From: Pedobacter namyangjuensis
GTDB taxonomy: Bacteria; Bacteroidota; Bacteroidia; Sphingobacteriales; Sphingobacteriaceae
DNA: 64,000 nt
Assembly (NCBI RefSeq): GCF_003313325.1
Contig: NZ_QMHQ01000001.1
Coordinates: 1,505,140 to 1,569,139 of the forward strand
Direction of reading: 5' to 3'
Shown piece after piece: positions 44,495 to 53,978 of this stretch. Positions within the stretch are counted from its first letter, which is position 1, and each line of letters opens with the position of its first letter. The notes under the pieces are model-generated. The model was not told where the DNA came from. It saw only the letters and a list, made by a program, of their open reading frames with translations, and made no database searches. The translations under genes were made by a program, and so were the position numbers.

Positions 44495-44521
44495 AAAATT
44501 ACTAATATTTTTAGTAATTTT
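44495..44521. promoter_or_regulatory. Candidate operator of the PA0069-family gene
   Basis: Perfect inverted repeat AAAATTACTAA-N5-TTAGTAATTTT, five bases upstream of the ATG at 44489. It would overlap the transcription start of a short leader. The regulator is unknown. Confidence 0.55.
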
Positions 44522-44611
44522 GAAGGTGTGTTTTCAACAAATTGTTTGTTATTTCTTAATCTCTAGCAGTACCAAATTAAACTGATATAAAAAGTTACTG
44601 GATACCACTGA

Positions 44612-47032
44612 CTATTTTATACGACCATTTTCATTTTCTAAGGCCGAATTTCGGGTTCTCGGACCTTTCGCTTTACTATCAGCAAATTTATAGGTAAAGT
44701 TGAGCTTAACTTGTCGGGTTTCGTAGTAACTGTAATTTTTCATGTAAAACCCTTCAAAATTTTGTGTTGAGTAAGCTTGGCTTCCTTTATAAATATCTGT
44801 AAACGCTAGCCTAAGTGTGGCATTATTATTTAAGAAGTTTCGCTGCAAACCTAAATCTATTTGGCTAGTTGGTTTCATAACTTGGTTAGCCCCAATTAAT
44901 CTTTTCGAGTTTAAAAACCCTAAAACTTCGCCGGTAATATTGTAAGGTAGTTTAAACCTTTGTTGAATATTCAATCTTCCGGCAAGCTGTTTTAAATTTA
45001 AGTTTCGGTATTCATCAAATGATACTTTATTTTGAAGATGGTAAAGCGTGCCGTTAAAGTTAATATCCCACCACGTGGCTGGTGCGTATTGCTGGGTTAC
45101 GGAAAGCGAAATATTTTGCTGTGTTCCCAAATTTCTAGGTATCATCACGATACTTGTATTTGCCACTGTATCGGTAATGCTGGCGCTAAAATCGTTGGTA
45201 TGGGCAAAGTTTAAACCAATAATGGTATTGCTTTTATAAGCATACTGCAACGTAAAACGATGACTTAACTGAGGTTTCAGAAACGGGTTTCCCTGCCAAA
45301 ACGAAAGTTCATCTAATAAATAAACAAAGGGGTTTAAATCATTATATGCCGGTCTATCTATTCTCCTTGAGTAGCCGAAAGAAAAATTATGATTTGCAGA
45401 AGGTTTAACAGAGGCACTAAAAGATGGAAATAAATTGGTGTAATTTCTTTTTATGTTTTCTAGAGAGTCGCTATTATTTATTTTATAAGCTAATTCACCT
45501 TCGGATGAAGAATTTTCTACACGTAAACCACCTTGTAAAACCCATTTTCCAACTGTTTTTTTATAATTTGCGTATGCACTTGCAATTTTCTCATCAAATT
45601 TAAAGGTATTTGATCTGCGTTCGTCAAATACTTCTTGATTAGTAAATACTTGAAAAAATCTTGAATTATTATTGGTTTCAATGGAAGAATATTTTGCACC
45701 AGTTTCTAATTTTCCGCTCCAAAGGTTATTGCTGTAGTCGGCCTTTATAGCTCTTAAATGAATTTTTGCGCCATTAAGCGTTCTGTAATAGCTCTCTTGT
45801 GTAGTGGTATTTTGGGCTGTATAAATGTTGGATTGGAAATTGCCAGCACTTTTTTCATAAAAACCGTAATCTGCATCTATATTAACTATTTTACCAAGCG
45901 TATCTTCATATTTATAGTTTAAATTTACGTTGTAACGTTCCGTATTCTGATGGTAATAGTCGTTAATAGCATTTAATGTTTGATCTATAATCGAAGAGTT
46001 TGGCAAGCCAATGTCGGTTTTTGTGTCTGTGATCCCACCGCCAAAAATGAAATTCCCATTTACTAAAAGTCCAACTGTGTTTTTATCATTTATATTATAG
46101 TCGGCACCTAACCGAGCCCCCATTTTTTTCCGCTTATCTACATCGTCGGTAAAGCTATCGTAAGTTTTGCCATTTTGAATTCTATCTGAGCCATATAGGT
46201 AAGAGTAATAGCCAAAAAAGTGATTATAGCTACCATAAACGTTAAGTTTATTACTGCGGTAATTAAATGTCAAATCCTGGTTTTGGCGTAAATAAACGCC
46301 GTAAGAAATGCCTGCAGTTGTGGTTCCGTTAAAACCTTGGATTTGCGATTTTAAAGTCTTGATATTGATAATTCCCGAAGAGCCGGCAGCATCATATTTA
46401 GCTGTAGGGCTGTTAATAATTTCGATGGATTTAATGCCAGATGCGGGCATCGATCTTAATAAATCTACTATTTCTTTGCTAGTAAGATAGGTTTGCTTGC
46501 CATCTAATAAGATCATGGCTCCTTGTTTGCCATTTAAGGCGATGGAATTATTATTGTCGACGAAAATTCCTGGCGCATTTTTTAAAGCATCAAGCGCATT
46601 TCCACCCTGTGCAGTTATACTTTTAGCAACATTGTAGGTAATGCTATTAGCATCTACCTCTATTAAGTTTTGCTTAGATTGAACTACAACTTCATTTAGA
46701 GTTTGCGAGTTGCTTACAAGATAAATTGTGCCGAAATTTTTATCGTTTAGCTCAAAGGAAACTTTAAAGGTTGTATAGCCGGTGTGCTTAACTACGAGTT
46801 GATATTTTCCTTTTAGGGGATAGCTCAATTCAAACATTCCATCTGCTTTTGAAACAGTTTTTGCAACTTCCTTATCATCAGGATTTAGGAGTAAAATAGT
46901 GGCATCGGAAACTACTTGTTGGGATTCATTAAGTATTTTACCGTTTATTTTAAAAGACGAGCTTTGCGCAAACAAGGTTTTTGTGGTTAAAAAAAACAGT
47001 ATCAGAAATAGAGATCTAAAGGTGTTCATCAA
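44612..47032 (-). CDS. TonB-dependent outer-membrane receptor (beta-barrel family)
   Basis: Outer-membrane protein of 806 residues: signal peptide ending TLFAQ, an N-terminal CarboxypepD_reg-like domain (about residues 25-105, SSFKINGKILNESQQVVSDATILLL), a plug domain (LNEVVVQSKQNLIEVDANSITYN, DALKNAPGIFVDNNNSIALNGKQG, SIEIINSPTAKYDAAGSSGIINIK) and a long C-terminal barrel. The barrel ends in ...LNFTYKFADSKAKGPRTRNS, so the last strand is followed by a short polar tail. Ligand unknown. It could start one codon later, since the frame opens with two ATGs. Two CarboxypepD_reg genes lie just upstream on the same strand. Confidence 0.88.
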   Translation of the reverse strand: MMNTFRSLFLILFFLTTKTLFAQSSSFKINGKILNESQQVVSDATILLLNPDDKEVAKTVSKADGMFELSYPLKGKYQLVVKHTGYTTFKVSFELNDKNFGTIYLVSNSQTLNEVVVQSKQNLIEVDANSITYNVAKSITAQGGNALDALKNAPGIFVDNNNSIALNGKQGAMILLDGKQTYLTSKEIVDLLRSMPASGIKSIEIINSPTAKYDAAGSSGIINIKTLKSQIQGFNGTTTAGISYGVYLRQNQDLTFNYRSNKLNVYGSYNHFFGYYSYLYGSDRIQNGKTYDSFTDDVDKRKKMGARLGADYNINDKNTVGLLVNGNFIFGGGITDTKTDIGLPNSSIIDQTLNAINDYYHQNTERYNVNLNYKYEDTLGKIVNIDADYGFYEKSAGNFQSNIYTAQNTTTQESYYRTLNGAKIHLRAIKADYSNNLWSGKLETGAKYSSIETNNNSRFFQVFTNQEVFDERRSNTFKFDEKIASAYANYKKTVGKWVLQGGLRVENSSSEGELAYKINNSDSLENIKRNYTNLFPSFSASVKPSANHNFSFGYSRRIDRPAYNDLNPFVYLLDELSFWQGNPFLKPQLSHRFTLQYAYKSNTIIGLNFAHTNDFSASITDTVANTSIVMIPRNLGTQQNISLSVTQQYAPATWWDINFNGTLYHLQNKVSFDEYRNLNLKQLAGRLNIQQRFKLPYNITGEVLGFLNSKRLIGANQVMKPTSQIDLGLQRNFLNNNATLRLAFTDIYKGSQAYSTQNFEGFYMKNYSYYETRQVKLNFTYKFADSKAKGPRTRNSALENENGRIK

Positions 47033-47100
47033 AAAAATTTACCTAAAATGCAATTAAATTTATACAACCAGTAAATTGTAACTATAATGCTGTATTTGCT

Positions 47101-48342
47101 TTATGGCAATCGCTTATTAATTGGAATGTAATCCATTGGCACCATGTCTGCAACTTTTTCGTAAGCCCAAAAACCCTGGTAAAGCAAAGACCGAGAATCG
47201 AAAATGCCACCATTTTCGTAAAAACGTACTGGCCCTTCGGTAAGCTGCGCCAAAGACATTTGGTAGTTAGGTATTGTTAAAGGCCTTCTTATCCAAGATC
47301 CAGATCTATCGTATTCTAACGATTCTCTTTCTTTCGTGTAGATGATGCAAAGCGAATTATCGTAATTCAGATACTTTAAATCTTTATTGTAATAATGGAG
47401 CAAGGTATCAACAAGAACATCCGCTTGATTTAATTTGTCGATGTATTTTGGCATGTCTCGTTGCTTAATCCAAAAGGCAAGTTGTGCAGTATCTACAATG
47501 CCAGCGTTTTTTCGAATGCCCGTTTTCTCAGGTGGCGTACGTAATTTGGTAATATTCTGATTTATAATAATTTCATTCAGTCGGTATGGATTAGGGACTT
47601 TTTCCATTTTATTAATGATAAATCCTTCGTCTTTTACATTTCCTTTGTATAACGATTTGAAAAAATGTTGAGCAGAACCATAATATGCAGTTTCTCTCAT
47701 CTCTATAAATTTTTTCTTTTTGCTACCGGATGCTTTTAATTCCTCAAAAAAAGGTTTGCCCGAATAATAGATAATATTTGTACGACTATTAAATTCAAAG
47801 TAATCTAACATATATTTTAAACGATAACCCAAGGCTTTGTTTTCTACAATTAAAAACTCATCCGTTTTAACGGTTAACGTGCTTCTGGTTATGTCAAAAT
47901 CTACTCTTAAAACCTGTGGATTAAGTATTTTGCAAAGCTTTGCATTTGGAGATCTGCCAATAAAATATTCGGTAAACTGATTAATGTATTTCTGTCGGTT
48001 CGGGTCTACTCTAATTACAACTTCATTCAGTGTTGTTGTACTTTCCTTTATTAAAAAATCTACCTGTACAGATTTATCCGAGATGATAATGTTTTTAGAG
48101 AAAGGCAAATAACCAATCATTTGCACCAAAATATCGTAATTGCCAGGTTTTAGGTTTGGTAACGTAAAACGTCCGTCGTTATTGGTAACTGTAGAAATTT
48201 TGTAACCACTGATGTAAACCGCTGCTCCAGGCAAAGTTTCTTTTTGATCTCTAACTACACCGCTAATTGAATAGGTACTTTGGGCATTAACTTGAAGAAT
48301 AGTTGCAAAAAGAAAAAAAGACAATAAGGGCGCTTTAAACAT
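47101..48342 (-). CDS. CarboxypepD_reg-domain protein (paralogue 1)
   Basis: A 413-residue secreted or outer-membrane-associated protein: signal peptide MFKAPLLSFFLFATILQVNAQ, then a carboxypeptidase-regulatory-like beta-sandwich (about residues 25-110) with YSISGVVRDQKETLPGAAVY and GYLPFSKNIIISDKS, then a conserved C-terminal region of unknown function. It is a clear paralogue of the next gene upstream (shared FIGRSPNAKLCKILNPQVL, ENGGIFDSRSLLYQGFWAYEKVADMVPMDYI). I chose the ATG at 48342 because the first six codons of the longer frame do not fit a signal peptide. Confidence 0.82.
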   Translation of the reverse strand: MFKAPLLSFFLFATILQVNAQSTYSISGVVRDQKETLPGAAVYISGYKISTVTNNDGRFTLPNLKPGNYDILVQMIGYLPFSKNIIISDKSVQVDFLIKESTTTLNEVVIRVDPNRQKYINQFTEYFIGRSPNAKLCKILNPQVLRVDFDITRSTLTVKTDEFLIVENKALGYRLKYMLDYFEFNSRTNIIYYSGKPFFEELKASGSKKKKFIEMRETAYYGSAQHFFKSLYKGNVKDEGFIINKMEKVPNPYRLNEIIINQNITKLRTPPEKTGIRKNAGIVDTAQLAFWIKQRDMPKYIDKLNQADVLVDTLLHYYNKDLKYLNYDNSLCIIYTKERESLEYDRSGSWIRRPLTIPNYQMSLAQLTEGPVRFYENGGIFDSRSLLYQGFWAYEKVADMVPMDYIPINKRLP

Positions 48343-48399
48343 ATCGTCTAAAAATAACAATTAGGCATTTAAAAGTGAATTATATCGCATACTTTAACA

Positions 48400-49629
48400 T
48401 TATTTAATCTCCGCTCTAATGTAATCCATTGGTACCATATCTGCTACTTTTTCGTACGCCCAAAAACCTTTGTATAATACGCTCCGTGGATCGAACACAC
48501 CTCCATTTTCATAAAATCTTACAGGTGGCTCCATCATTTGAATTACAGATATTTGAAAGTTGGCCAATTCCATTGGTCTGTTTTGTTTTAAGCCAGAGCG
48601 GTCGTAAGCTTCAGATTCTTGCTCATTTTTATAAATTACATAAAGTTCGTCTTTGAAATTCATCATTTTTAAATCGCTGTTAAAAGGTTTAACTAAAGTG
48701 TCAATCAATACATTTTGCCGGTTTAGTACTGAAATTTCTTTATGTTTTTTTCGCTCTTTAAGCCAATGAGATAACGAATCGTTACCGTTAAAAGTGATGA
48801 CATTATTTAATCCGGCTTGTCCGGTAGTAAGTCGCTTAACATTTGCATTAATAACGCTATCTGGAGCACGATCTTTGTTTGGTATTTTACTCAGCTTATT
48901 AATTACAAAACCTTCTTCATCAATTTTATTTGCATATAATGATTTGTAAAAGTGTTGCATAGAACCGTTGTATGCAAGCTCTCTATTTTTCTGCCACTGT
49001 TTTTGTTTGGCTTTACTACCTTTCATCTCTTCAAAGTGCGGATGACCACCATAGTAGAATATTTTTGTTCTGTAATCGTACTCAAAAAATGACAAGAGAT
49101 ATTTGATGTTGTAGCCAAGTGCTTTATTTTCTATAATTAAAAAATCGCTAGCATTTGTGGTTAGCATTTGCGTTTGCTTATCATCGTTAAAAGTTAAAAC
49201 TTGCGTGTTTAATATTTTACATTGTGCAGAATTGGGCGTTTTTCCGATAAAAAAATCTTTGAACAAGGCAAGATGATAAGCTCTATCGGGATCAGGTTTT
49301 ATAACAACTTCTTTCAGCATTGTTGTATTTTCCTTTAACAATACATCAATACTTACAGATTTATCTGAAATTTCTATGCTTTTAGAATAGGGGATGTAGC
49401 CGATCATTTGCACTAAAACTTCGTAAATGCCAGGAGCAAGCCTAGGAAGATTAAACTTACCGTTGTTATCTGTAACGGTAGAAATTTTATATCCACCTAA
49501 ATAAACTGCTGCGCCGGGCAAGGTCTCTTTTGCATCTTTAACGGTTCCACTAATGGTATAGGTGTTTTGAGCAAAAGCAAAAAAACTGGATAGAACGAGT
49601 AGTACGGTCGCGAAAAATCTATTAGTCAT
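48400..49629 (-). CDS. CarboxypepD_reg-domain protein (paralogue 2)
   Basis: A 409-residue paralogue of the downstream gene with the same architecture: signal peptide ending FFAFAQ, a CarboxypepD_reg beta-sandwich (TYTISGTVKDAKETLPGAAVY, GYIPYSKSIEISDKS), and a C-terminal region containing FFIGKTPNSAQCKILNTQVL and ENGGVFDPRSVLYKGFWAYEKVADMVPMDYI. The tandem arrangement and near-identical motifs show recent duplication. In Bacteroidota this domain often begins TonB-dependent receptors; here it stands alone, next to a receptor gene, and may serve as an accessory surface or periplasmic protein. Confidence 0.82.
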   Translation of the reverse strand: MTNRFFATVLLVLSSFFAFAQNTYTISGTVKDAKETLPGAAVYLGGYKISTVTDNNGKFNLPRLAPGIYEVLVQMIGYIPYSKSIEISDKSVSIDVLLKENTTMLKEVVIKPDPDRAYHLALFKDFFIGKTPNSAQCKILNTQVLTFNDDKQTQMLTTNASDFLIIENKALGYNIKYLLSFFEYDYRTKIFYYGGHPHFEEMKGSKAKQKQWQKNRELAYNGSMQHFYKSLYANKIDEEGFVINKLSKIPNKDRAPDSVINANVKRLTTGQAGLNNVITFNGNDSLSHWLKERKKHKEISVLNRQNVLIDTLVKPFNSDLKMMNFKDELYVIYKNEQESEAYDRSGLKQNRPMELANFQISVIQMMEPPVRFYENGGVFDPRSVLYKGFWAYEKVADMVPMDYIRAEIK

Positions 49630-49738
49630 CTGGTAAATTTAACTAATAAATTAGGTGATGGAAATTAAAATTTAAATTACTTGGCAAACTTTGCCTCTAT
49701 ACTGTGTGTCTCATTTTGCAGATAACGAAATTTTCGGA

Positions 49739-51391
49739 CTAGCCCAACAACTCCTTCGCGTTTTGTAATGCTGAAGCGCCCGGATTTTTACCACTCAGCA
49801 TTTCTGCAATAGCATTAATACGCTCATCGTCTGAAAGTCTTTTAATTCCAGTTGTTGTTTTATCGGCTTTTTCGCTCTTAAATACAAAGTAATGAGATTT
49901 ACCCTTTGCAGCAATTTGCGGTAAATGCGTAATAGCCATTATCTGCATATCATTTGCTAAGCCATCAATTACTTCTCCAACCCTAAGTGCGGTTTCTCCA
50001 GAAATACCTGTATCAATTTCATCAAAAATTAAGGTTGGTAATGCAGTATGTTTGGCTAATAAAGCTTTTACGGCTAACATTAATCGAGATAGTTCACCGC
50101 CAGATGCTACTTTGCCCACTGGCGCTAATTTTTGACCAGCATTAGCTGTAAACATTAGTTGTACTTCATTTATACCATTTTCATCAAGCTGCGGTTGCGT
50201 AGTTAAATTAAAACTCAACGTAGCATTAGGCATACTCATTTGCTTTAGCGATTTGCCAATTTCCTTTTCGGCAATCGTAACTGCTTTATTTCTGTTAGCG
50301 TTTAATTCTTTTGCTTTTTTTAATAAGGATTCATTCAGCTTAGCAATATTCTTTTGGAGTTTTTCCAACTTTTCATCGCTATTTAAAATAGCATTTAGAT
50401 TAGCAGAAAGCTGATTTTGGATTGATAGCAAGGCGTTGTTATCGCTTACACGATGTTTCTGCTGTAACGAATAGAACAAATCTAAGCGCTCCTGTATTAT
50501 TTCTAAACGATTGGCATTGTGTTCTGTATTTTCTTCTAAATTACTAAGTTCTGCAGCTATATCCTTTAATTCAATTAACGTAGATTTTAGTCTCTCGTTT
50601 AGCGTTGCAATAGTCGAATCAAATTTTTCAACCGCGTTAAGTTGCAAACTTGCTTCTTTCAATAAATTAGTGGTCGCAGTTTCGTTTTCGCTAATCAAAC
50701 CCAACGCATTAAGTAGGGAGCGTTTAATGCTTTCTGCATGCGTAAGTTTTTCAAGTTCTAATTCCAACTCTTCCTGTTCGCCTTCTTTTAATCCGGCAAG
50801 TTCTAATTCATTGAACAAAAATTGCTCGTAATCTTGTTTATTTTTTGCCTCTTCGGTTTGTTGTGTCAAGGTTTTAAGTTGCTGTTCTACAAGTTTCAGT
50901 TGCTTAAATTCTTGTCTATAATTTTTAAGCAGAGGCTGATGATTGGCCAACGCATCCAAAATCAACAATTGGAAATCTGGGTTACTGATTTCTTGCGTAG
51001 CGTGTTGCGAGTGTATAGCAATAAGTTGTTCGCCCACCAATTTTAAGGTAGCTAAATTTACGGGTGTGTCGTTAATAAAAGCTCTCGACTTTCCATCAAT
51101 AGCAATCTCACGTCTTAACAGAGTTTCTGTCTGAAAATCTAAATCGTTACCTTCAAATAATGGTTTTAGTTGTTCATCTGCCAAGAAAAAACCGCCTTCA
51201 ATTACACATTTTTTATCCTGATTAAAAAAATATTTGCTCTCTGCCCGTTGACCTAAAATTAGCGACAAGGCGCCCAGAATTATCGATTTACCAGCACCAG
51301 TTTCACCAGTTATTATATTCAACCCTTTATCAAATTCAATATCTAGGCTGTCTATTAAAGCGTAATTACGTATAGAAAGTTTTTGTAGCAT
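49739..51391 (-). CDS. recN: DNA repair protein RecN
   Basis: SMC-like ATPase acting in double-strand break repair. The 550-residue protein has Walker A ITGETGAGKSIILGAL (about residue 28), a long coiled-coil middle (about residues 150-370), and the C-terminal Walker B region LPTLIFDEIDTGISGETALRVGE with signature VASGGELSRLMLAVK. Length is standard. In related genomes recN commonly follows bamD-rpoZ-coaBC-DUF4835; here a BlaI/M56 pair separates it from that cluster. Confidence 0.95.
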   Translation of the reverse strand: MLQKLSIRNYALIDSLDIEFDKGLNIITGETGAGKSIILGALSLILGQRAESKYFFNQDKKCVIEGGFFLADEQLKPLFEGNDLDFQTETLLRREIAIDGKSRAFINDTPVNLATLKLVGEQLIAIHSQHATQEISNPDFQLLILDALANHQPLLKNYRQEFKQLKLVEQQLKTLTQQTEEAKNKQDYEQFLFNELELAGLKEGEQEELELELEKLTHAESIKRSLLNALGLISENETATTNLLKEASLQLNAVEKFDSTIATLNERLKSTLIELKDIAAELSNLEENTEHNANRLEIIQERLDLFYSLQQKHRVSDNNALLSIQNQLSANLNAILNSDEKLEKLQKNIAKLNESLLKKAKELNANRNKAVTIAEKEIGKSLKQMSMPNATLSFNLTTQPQLDENGINEVQLMFTANAGQKLAPVGKVASGGELSRLMLAVKALLAKHTALPTLIFDEIDTGISGETALRVGEVIDGLANDMQIMAITHLPQIAAKGKSHYFVFKSEKADKTTTGIKRLSDDERINAIAEMLSGKNPGASALQNAKELLG

Positions 51392-51448
51392 AATGTAATG
51401 CTAAATTACATAAAATGAATTTGCTTTTTAACGATTTTATTAAATGAC

Positions 51449-51474
51449 AAAGGCGGAATTTAAATTCCGCCTTT
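51449..51474. terminator. Palindromic terminator after the M56 gene
   Basis: Perfect 26-bp palindrome of 13-bp arms (AAAGGCGGAATTT and complement). Only a weak T run follows on the minus strand, so it may also act as an mRNA 3' end stabiliser. Confidence 0.7.
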
Positions 51475-51524
51475 CGTAGTGTGTTTGGTTTTAATTAGCT
51501 GTTAGCCTAATACAGTTTATCTTT

Positions 51525-53588
51525 TTAGTTTTTCAGAGTTTTTAATTTTACCTGCATATTATTAAGTTTCAGTGTTTTGTTAGGCGATTTTTCTACTAAA
51601 GACTTTAAGTCATCAAGATTTAACTTAGAATCCTTTAAATTAAGTTCTAATGATTTAAACTGTAGTGGCGCTATTGATGCAAAAACATTTTTTAAATCTC
51701 CAGCCAATGGTGTAAATAAGTTATCTAAATTTCCGCCGTCAAATAATAAAACTGCTTTATCGTCTTTAATTCCTTTTTGCTTTTTTAGTTCTTTAACTTC
51801 TTTTTCAAATTTTTGTTGAAGCTCTTTGTATTCTGGAGAATCGTGTAGCTTTTTATATTCTTCAATTTTTTGCTTCCATTCTGGCGAGTTAAACTTTTTC
51901 TCCATCTCTTTGGCATTAAATTCGATTTTTGTCATTTGATCATTCCATTCCTTCGAATTGAATTTCTTTTCTAATTCCTTTGCATTGAATTCAATTTTAG
52001 CGAATTTATCTTTCCACTCTGGGGAATTAAATCTTTTTTCCATTTCTTTCGAGTCCAATTCAATTTTCGCCATCTTTTCTTTCCACTCCGTAGAATTGAA
52101 CTTTTTCTCCATCTCTTTGGCGTTGAATTCGATTTTTGTCATTTGATCGTTCCATTCCTTCGAGTTGAATTTCTTTTGCATTTCCTTAGCGTTAAATTCA
52201 ATTTTAGCCATTTTTTCCTTCCATTCCGGCGAGTTAAATCTCTTCTCCATTTCTTTAGAGTCCAATTCAATTTTAGCCATTTTTTCATTCCATTCTGGCG
52301 AGTTGAATTTTTTCTCCAAATCCTTGGCATTCAATTCAATTTTGGCCATTTGGTCTTTCCATTCTTTTGAATTGAACCTCTGTTCCATTTTAACTATCTT
52401 TTCTCTTAAACTATCTGGCATTTCATCTAAGGTGGCGTAAACTGTCGTTTTGCCGTTAGTTTTAATCACATATTCTTTTTTGTGTTTTCTTTTAACCGTA
52501 TCGGTATCAGTTCTACTAAAAAGATGTTTGTTTAAAGGTTTGCTGTCTACTACAGATGGTTTTTCTAATGAGTAGTTTTTAGCAGACTTTTTGTTTTCTT
52601 TAGTAGGATTAATCCATGCTATAGAAAAAACAGTGGCGATTGTTAAAGCAAGAATTACAACTTGTTGCTTAACATTGATGTAGTTTGTTTTCATTGCGGT
52701 TATTCTTTTAATGCGTTGGTATAAGTGTTGATTGTTTCCTGTTGCAGCCATAGCTAAGGCTGGCGATTTTTCTTTAAGTATTTCTAATTTTAATAGCGCA
52801 TGCGCATAGGTTAGGGGAGTATTAGTTAGTTCAACTACTAAATCATCGCATGCATGTTCTCTTTCAATATTTATAAACTTGGTGGTTAACCACACAAATG
52901 GATTGAAGAAAAGGATAGTTTCGATAAAAGTTTTTAGCAGGTTTAATAAGTAATCATTTCTTCTAATATGTGATAACTCGTGTATAAGAATTGCTTCAAC
53001 TTGTTTATGGTCTAGTTGTGTAGCTAACGCTATAGGGAATAAGACCACCGGTTTAAAAAAGCCAATTACTAAAGGAACATTAACGCTTGCAGACAAATAA
53101 AAAGAAACAGGCTTTTTAATTTTAAGCTGAAAAACCGTCATCGCGAATATAGCTTTCCAAGCCTCGGGAATTTTAATGGTACTTGCTCTCTTTATTTGTT
53201 TAAGTTTTGCATAGCCCATTAAAAGTATACTAAGTTGAAAGATTATACCTATAAGATAAGTGCCTACTAAAAGCGGGAAATAACCCTCGGTTTTAAAACT
53301 AAGACTGCTATTTGCCTTTAACCAATAATATGCGGTGAGGTTTTCTAGCGTTGCATCGGTAGTAGCTTTTGTTGCCGATGGCAATTCAAAAAAGTACACG
53401 AAGTTTGTGCAAAACGCTAAAAAAATTAAACTCAATGCGCCAAAGGCGATATTATGCCTAACCCTTGCATTAGATTTAATGAACAAGAATAGCACAAAAA
53501 TTACAGCATAGATTAATGCACCTTGCCATAAAGAATGAAGAATGCTCCATCCCGTAGCTTTTATTAAATTACTGAAAATAGCTTCCAT
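51525..53588 (-). CDS. M56-family membrane metallopeptidase (BlaR1-like) with a repeat-rich C-terminus
   Basis: Partner of the BlaI-type repressor; in the beta-lactamase system the homologue cleaves the repressor when a signal is sensed. The 687-residue protein has four membrane segments in its first 240 residues, zinc motif HELSH (residues 203-207) with EREHACDD (242-249), and a further membrane segment near 310-328. Beyond this lies an unusual C-terminal region: seven 23-residue charged repeats (residues 405-565, consensus FNSxEWxxxMxKIExxxKExEKK) and a leucine-rich tail. There is no penicillin-binding sensor domain. It starts 2 nt after blaI. Confidence 0.9.
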   Translation of the reverse strand: MEAIFSNLIKATGWSILHSLWQGALIYAVIFVLFLFIKSNARVRHNIAFGALSLIFLAFCTNFVYFFELPSATKATTDATLENLTAYYWLKANSSLSFKTEGYFPLLVGTYLIGIIFQLSILLMGYAKLKQIKRASTIKIPEAWKAIFAMTVFQLKIKKPVSFYLSASVNVPLVIGFFKPVVLFPIALATQLDHKQVEAILIHELSHIRRNDYLLNLLKTFIETILFFNPFVWLTTKFINIEREHACDDLVVELTNTPLTYAHALLKLEILKEKSPALAMAATGNNQHLYQRIKRITAMKTNYINVKQQVVILALTIATVFSIAWINPTKENKKSAKNYSLEKPSVVDSKPLNKHLFSRTDTDTVKRKHKKEYVIKTNGKTTVYATLDEMPDSLREKIVKMEQRFNSKEWKDQMAKIELNAKDLEKKFNSPEWNEKMAKIELDSKEMEKRFNSPEWKEKMAKIEFNAKEMQKKFNSKEWNDQMTKIEFNAKEMEKKFNSTEWKEKMAKIELDSKEMEKRFNSPEWKDKFAKIEFNAKELEKKFNSKEWNDQMTKIEFNAKEMEKKFNSPEWKQKIEEYKKLHDSPEYKELQQKFEKEVKELKKQKGIKDDKAVLLFDGGNLDNLFTPLAGDLKNVFASIAPLQFKSLELNLKDSKLNLDDLKSLVEKSPNKTLKLNNMQVKLKTLKN
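51894..52376 (-). repeat. Seven 69-bp tandem repeats inside the M56 gene
   Basis: Exactly 7 x 69 bp, encoding 23-residue units that start FNS(K/P/T)EW and end EKK/EKR. Units alternate in type (FNSKEW...FNAK versus FNSPEW...LDSK), suggesting duplication of larger blocks. An eighth, incomplete unit (FNSPEWKQK) follows at 51867-51893. Confidence 0.9.
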
Positions 53589-53590
53589 AA

Positions 53591-53965
53591 TTATTTGTTT
53601 TCAAGATTGTTCAGGTATTCTTTAATTAAATCAATCTCCTCCTTGCTAGCATTTTTGTTTCCCAAGGCTTGCATTACTAGTCTTGCAGCAGAGCCATTAA
53701 AAACATTGTCAATCATTTTATTAACCATTTGTTGCTGTGTTTTTTCTTGGCTAATTATCGCACGGTAAACATGAGATTTTGAACTCGCATCGCGGTCTAC
53801 CAATTGCTTTTCGTGCATTATTTGCATCAGCTTAAGGGTAGTTGTGTAACCAGCGTCTTTTTTATTTAAGGCTTCATGTACCTCGCGAACTGTGCAGAGT
53901 CCTTTTTGCCAAAGAACCTGCAATATTTCTAATTCTCCTTCGGTTGGTTTTATTGTGTTGCTCAT
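53591..53965 (-). CDS. BlaI/MecI/CopY-family transcriptional repressor
   Basis: A 124-residue winged-helix repressor of the BlaI/MecI/CopY group. MSNTIKPTEGELEILQVLWQKGLCTVREVHEALNKKDAGYTTTLKLMQIMHEKQLV is the helix-turn-helix; the C-terminal half is the dimerisation region containing the usual proteolysis zone. It is co-transcribed with the M56 peptidase gene immediately downstream (2-nt gap). Its promoter is covered by two palindromes, so autoregulation is expected. No beta-lactamase gene is nearby, so the signal is unknown. Confidence 0.92.
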   Translation of the reverse strand: MSNTIKPTEGELEILQVLWQKGLCTVREVHEALNKKDAGYTTTLKLMQIMHEKQLVDRDASSKSHVYRAIISQEKTQQQMVNKMIDNVFNGSAARLVMQALGNKNASKEEIDLIKEYLNNLENK

Positions 53966-53978
53966 ATCAATTTCGTTC

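Noticed and set aside
51894..52376. Direct repeats that at first sight resemble a CRISPR or VNTR array
   Set aside because: They are in-frame with the M56 gene, exactly 69 bp with no unique spacers.
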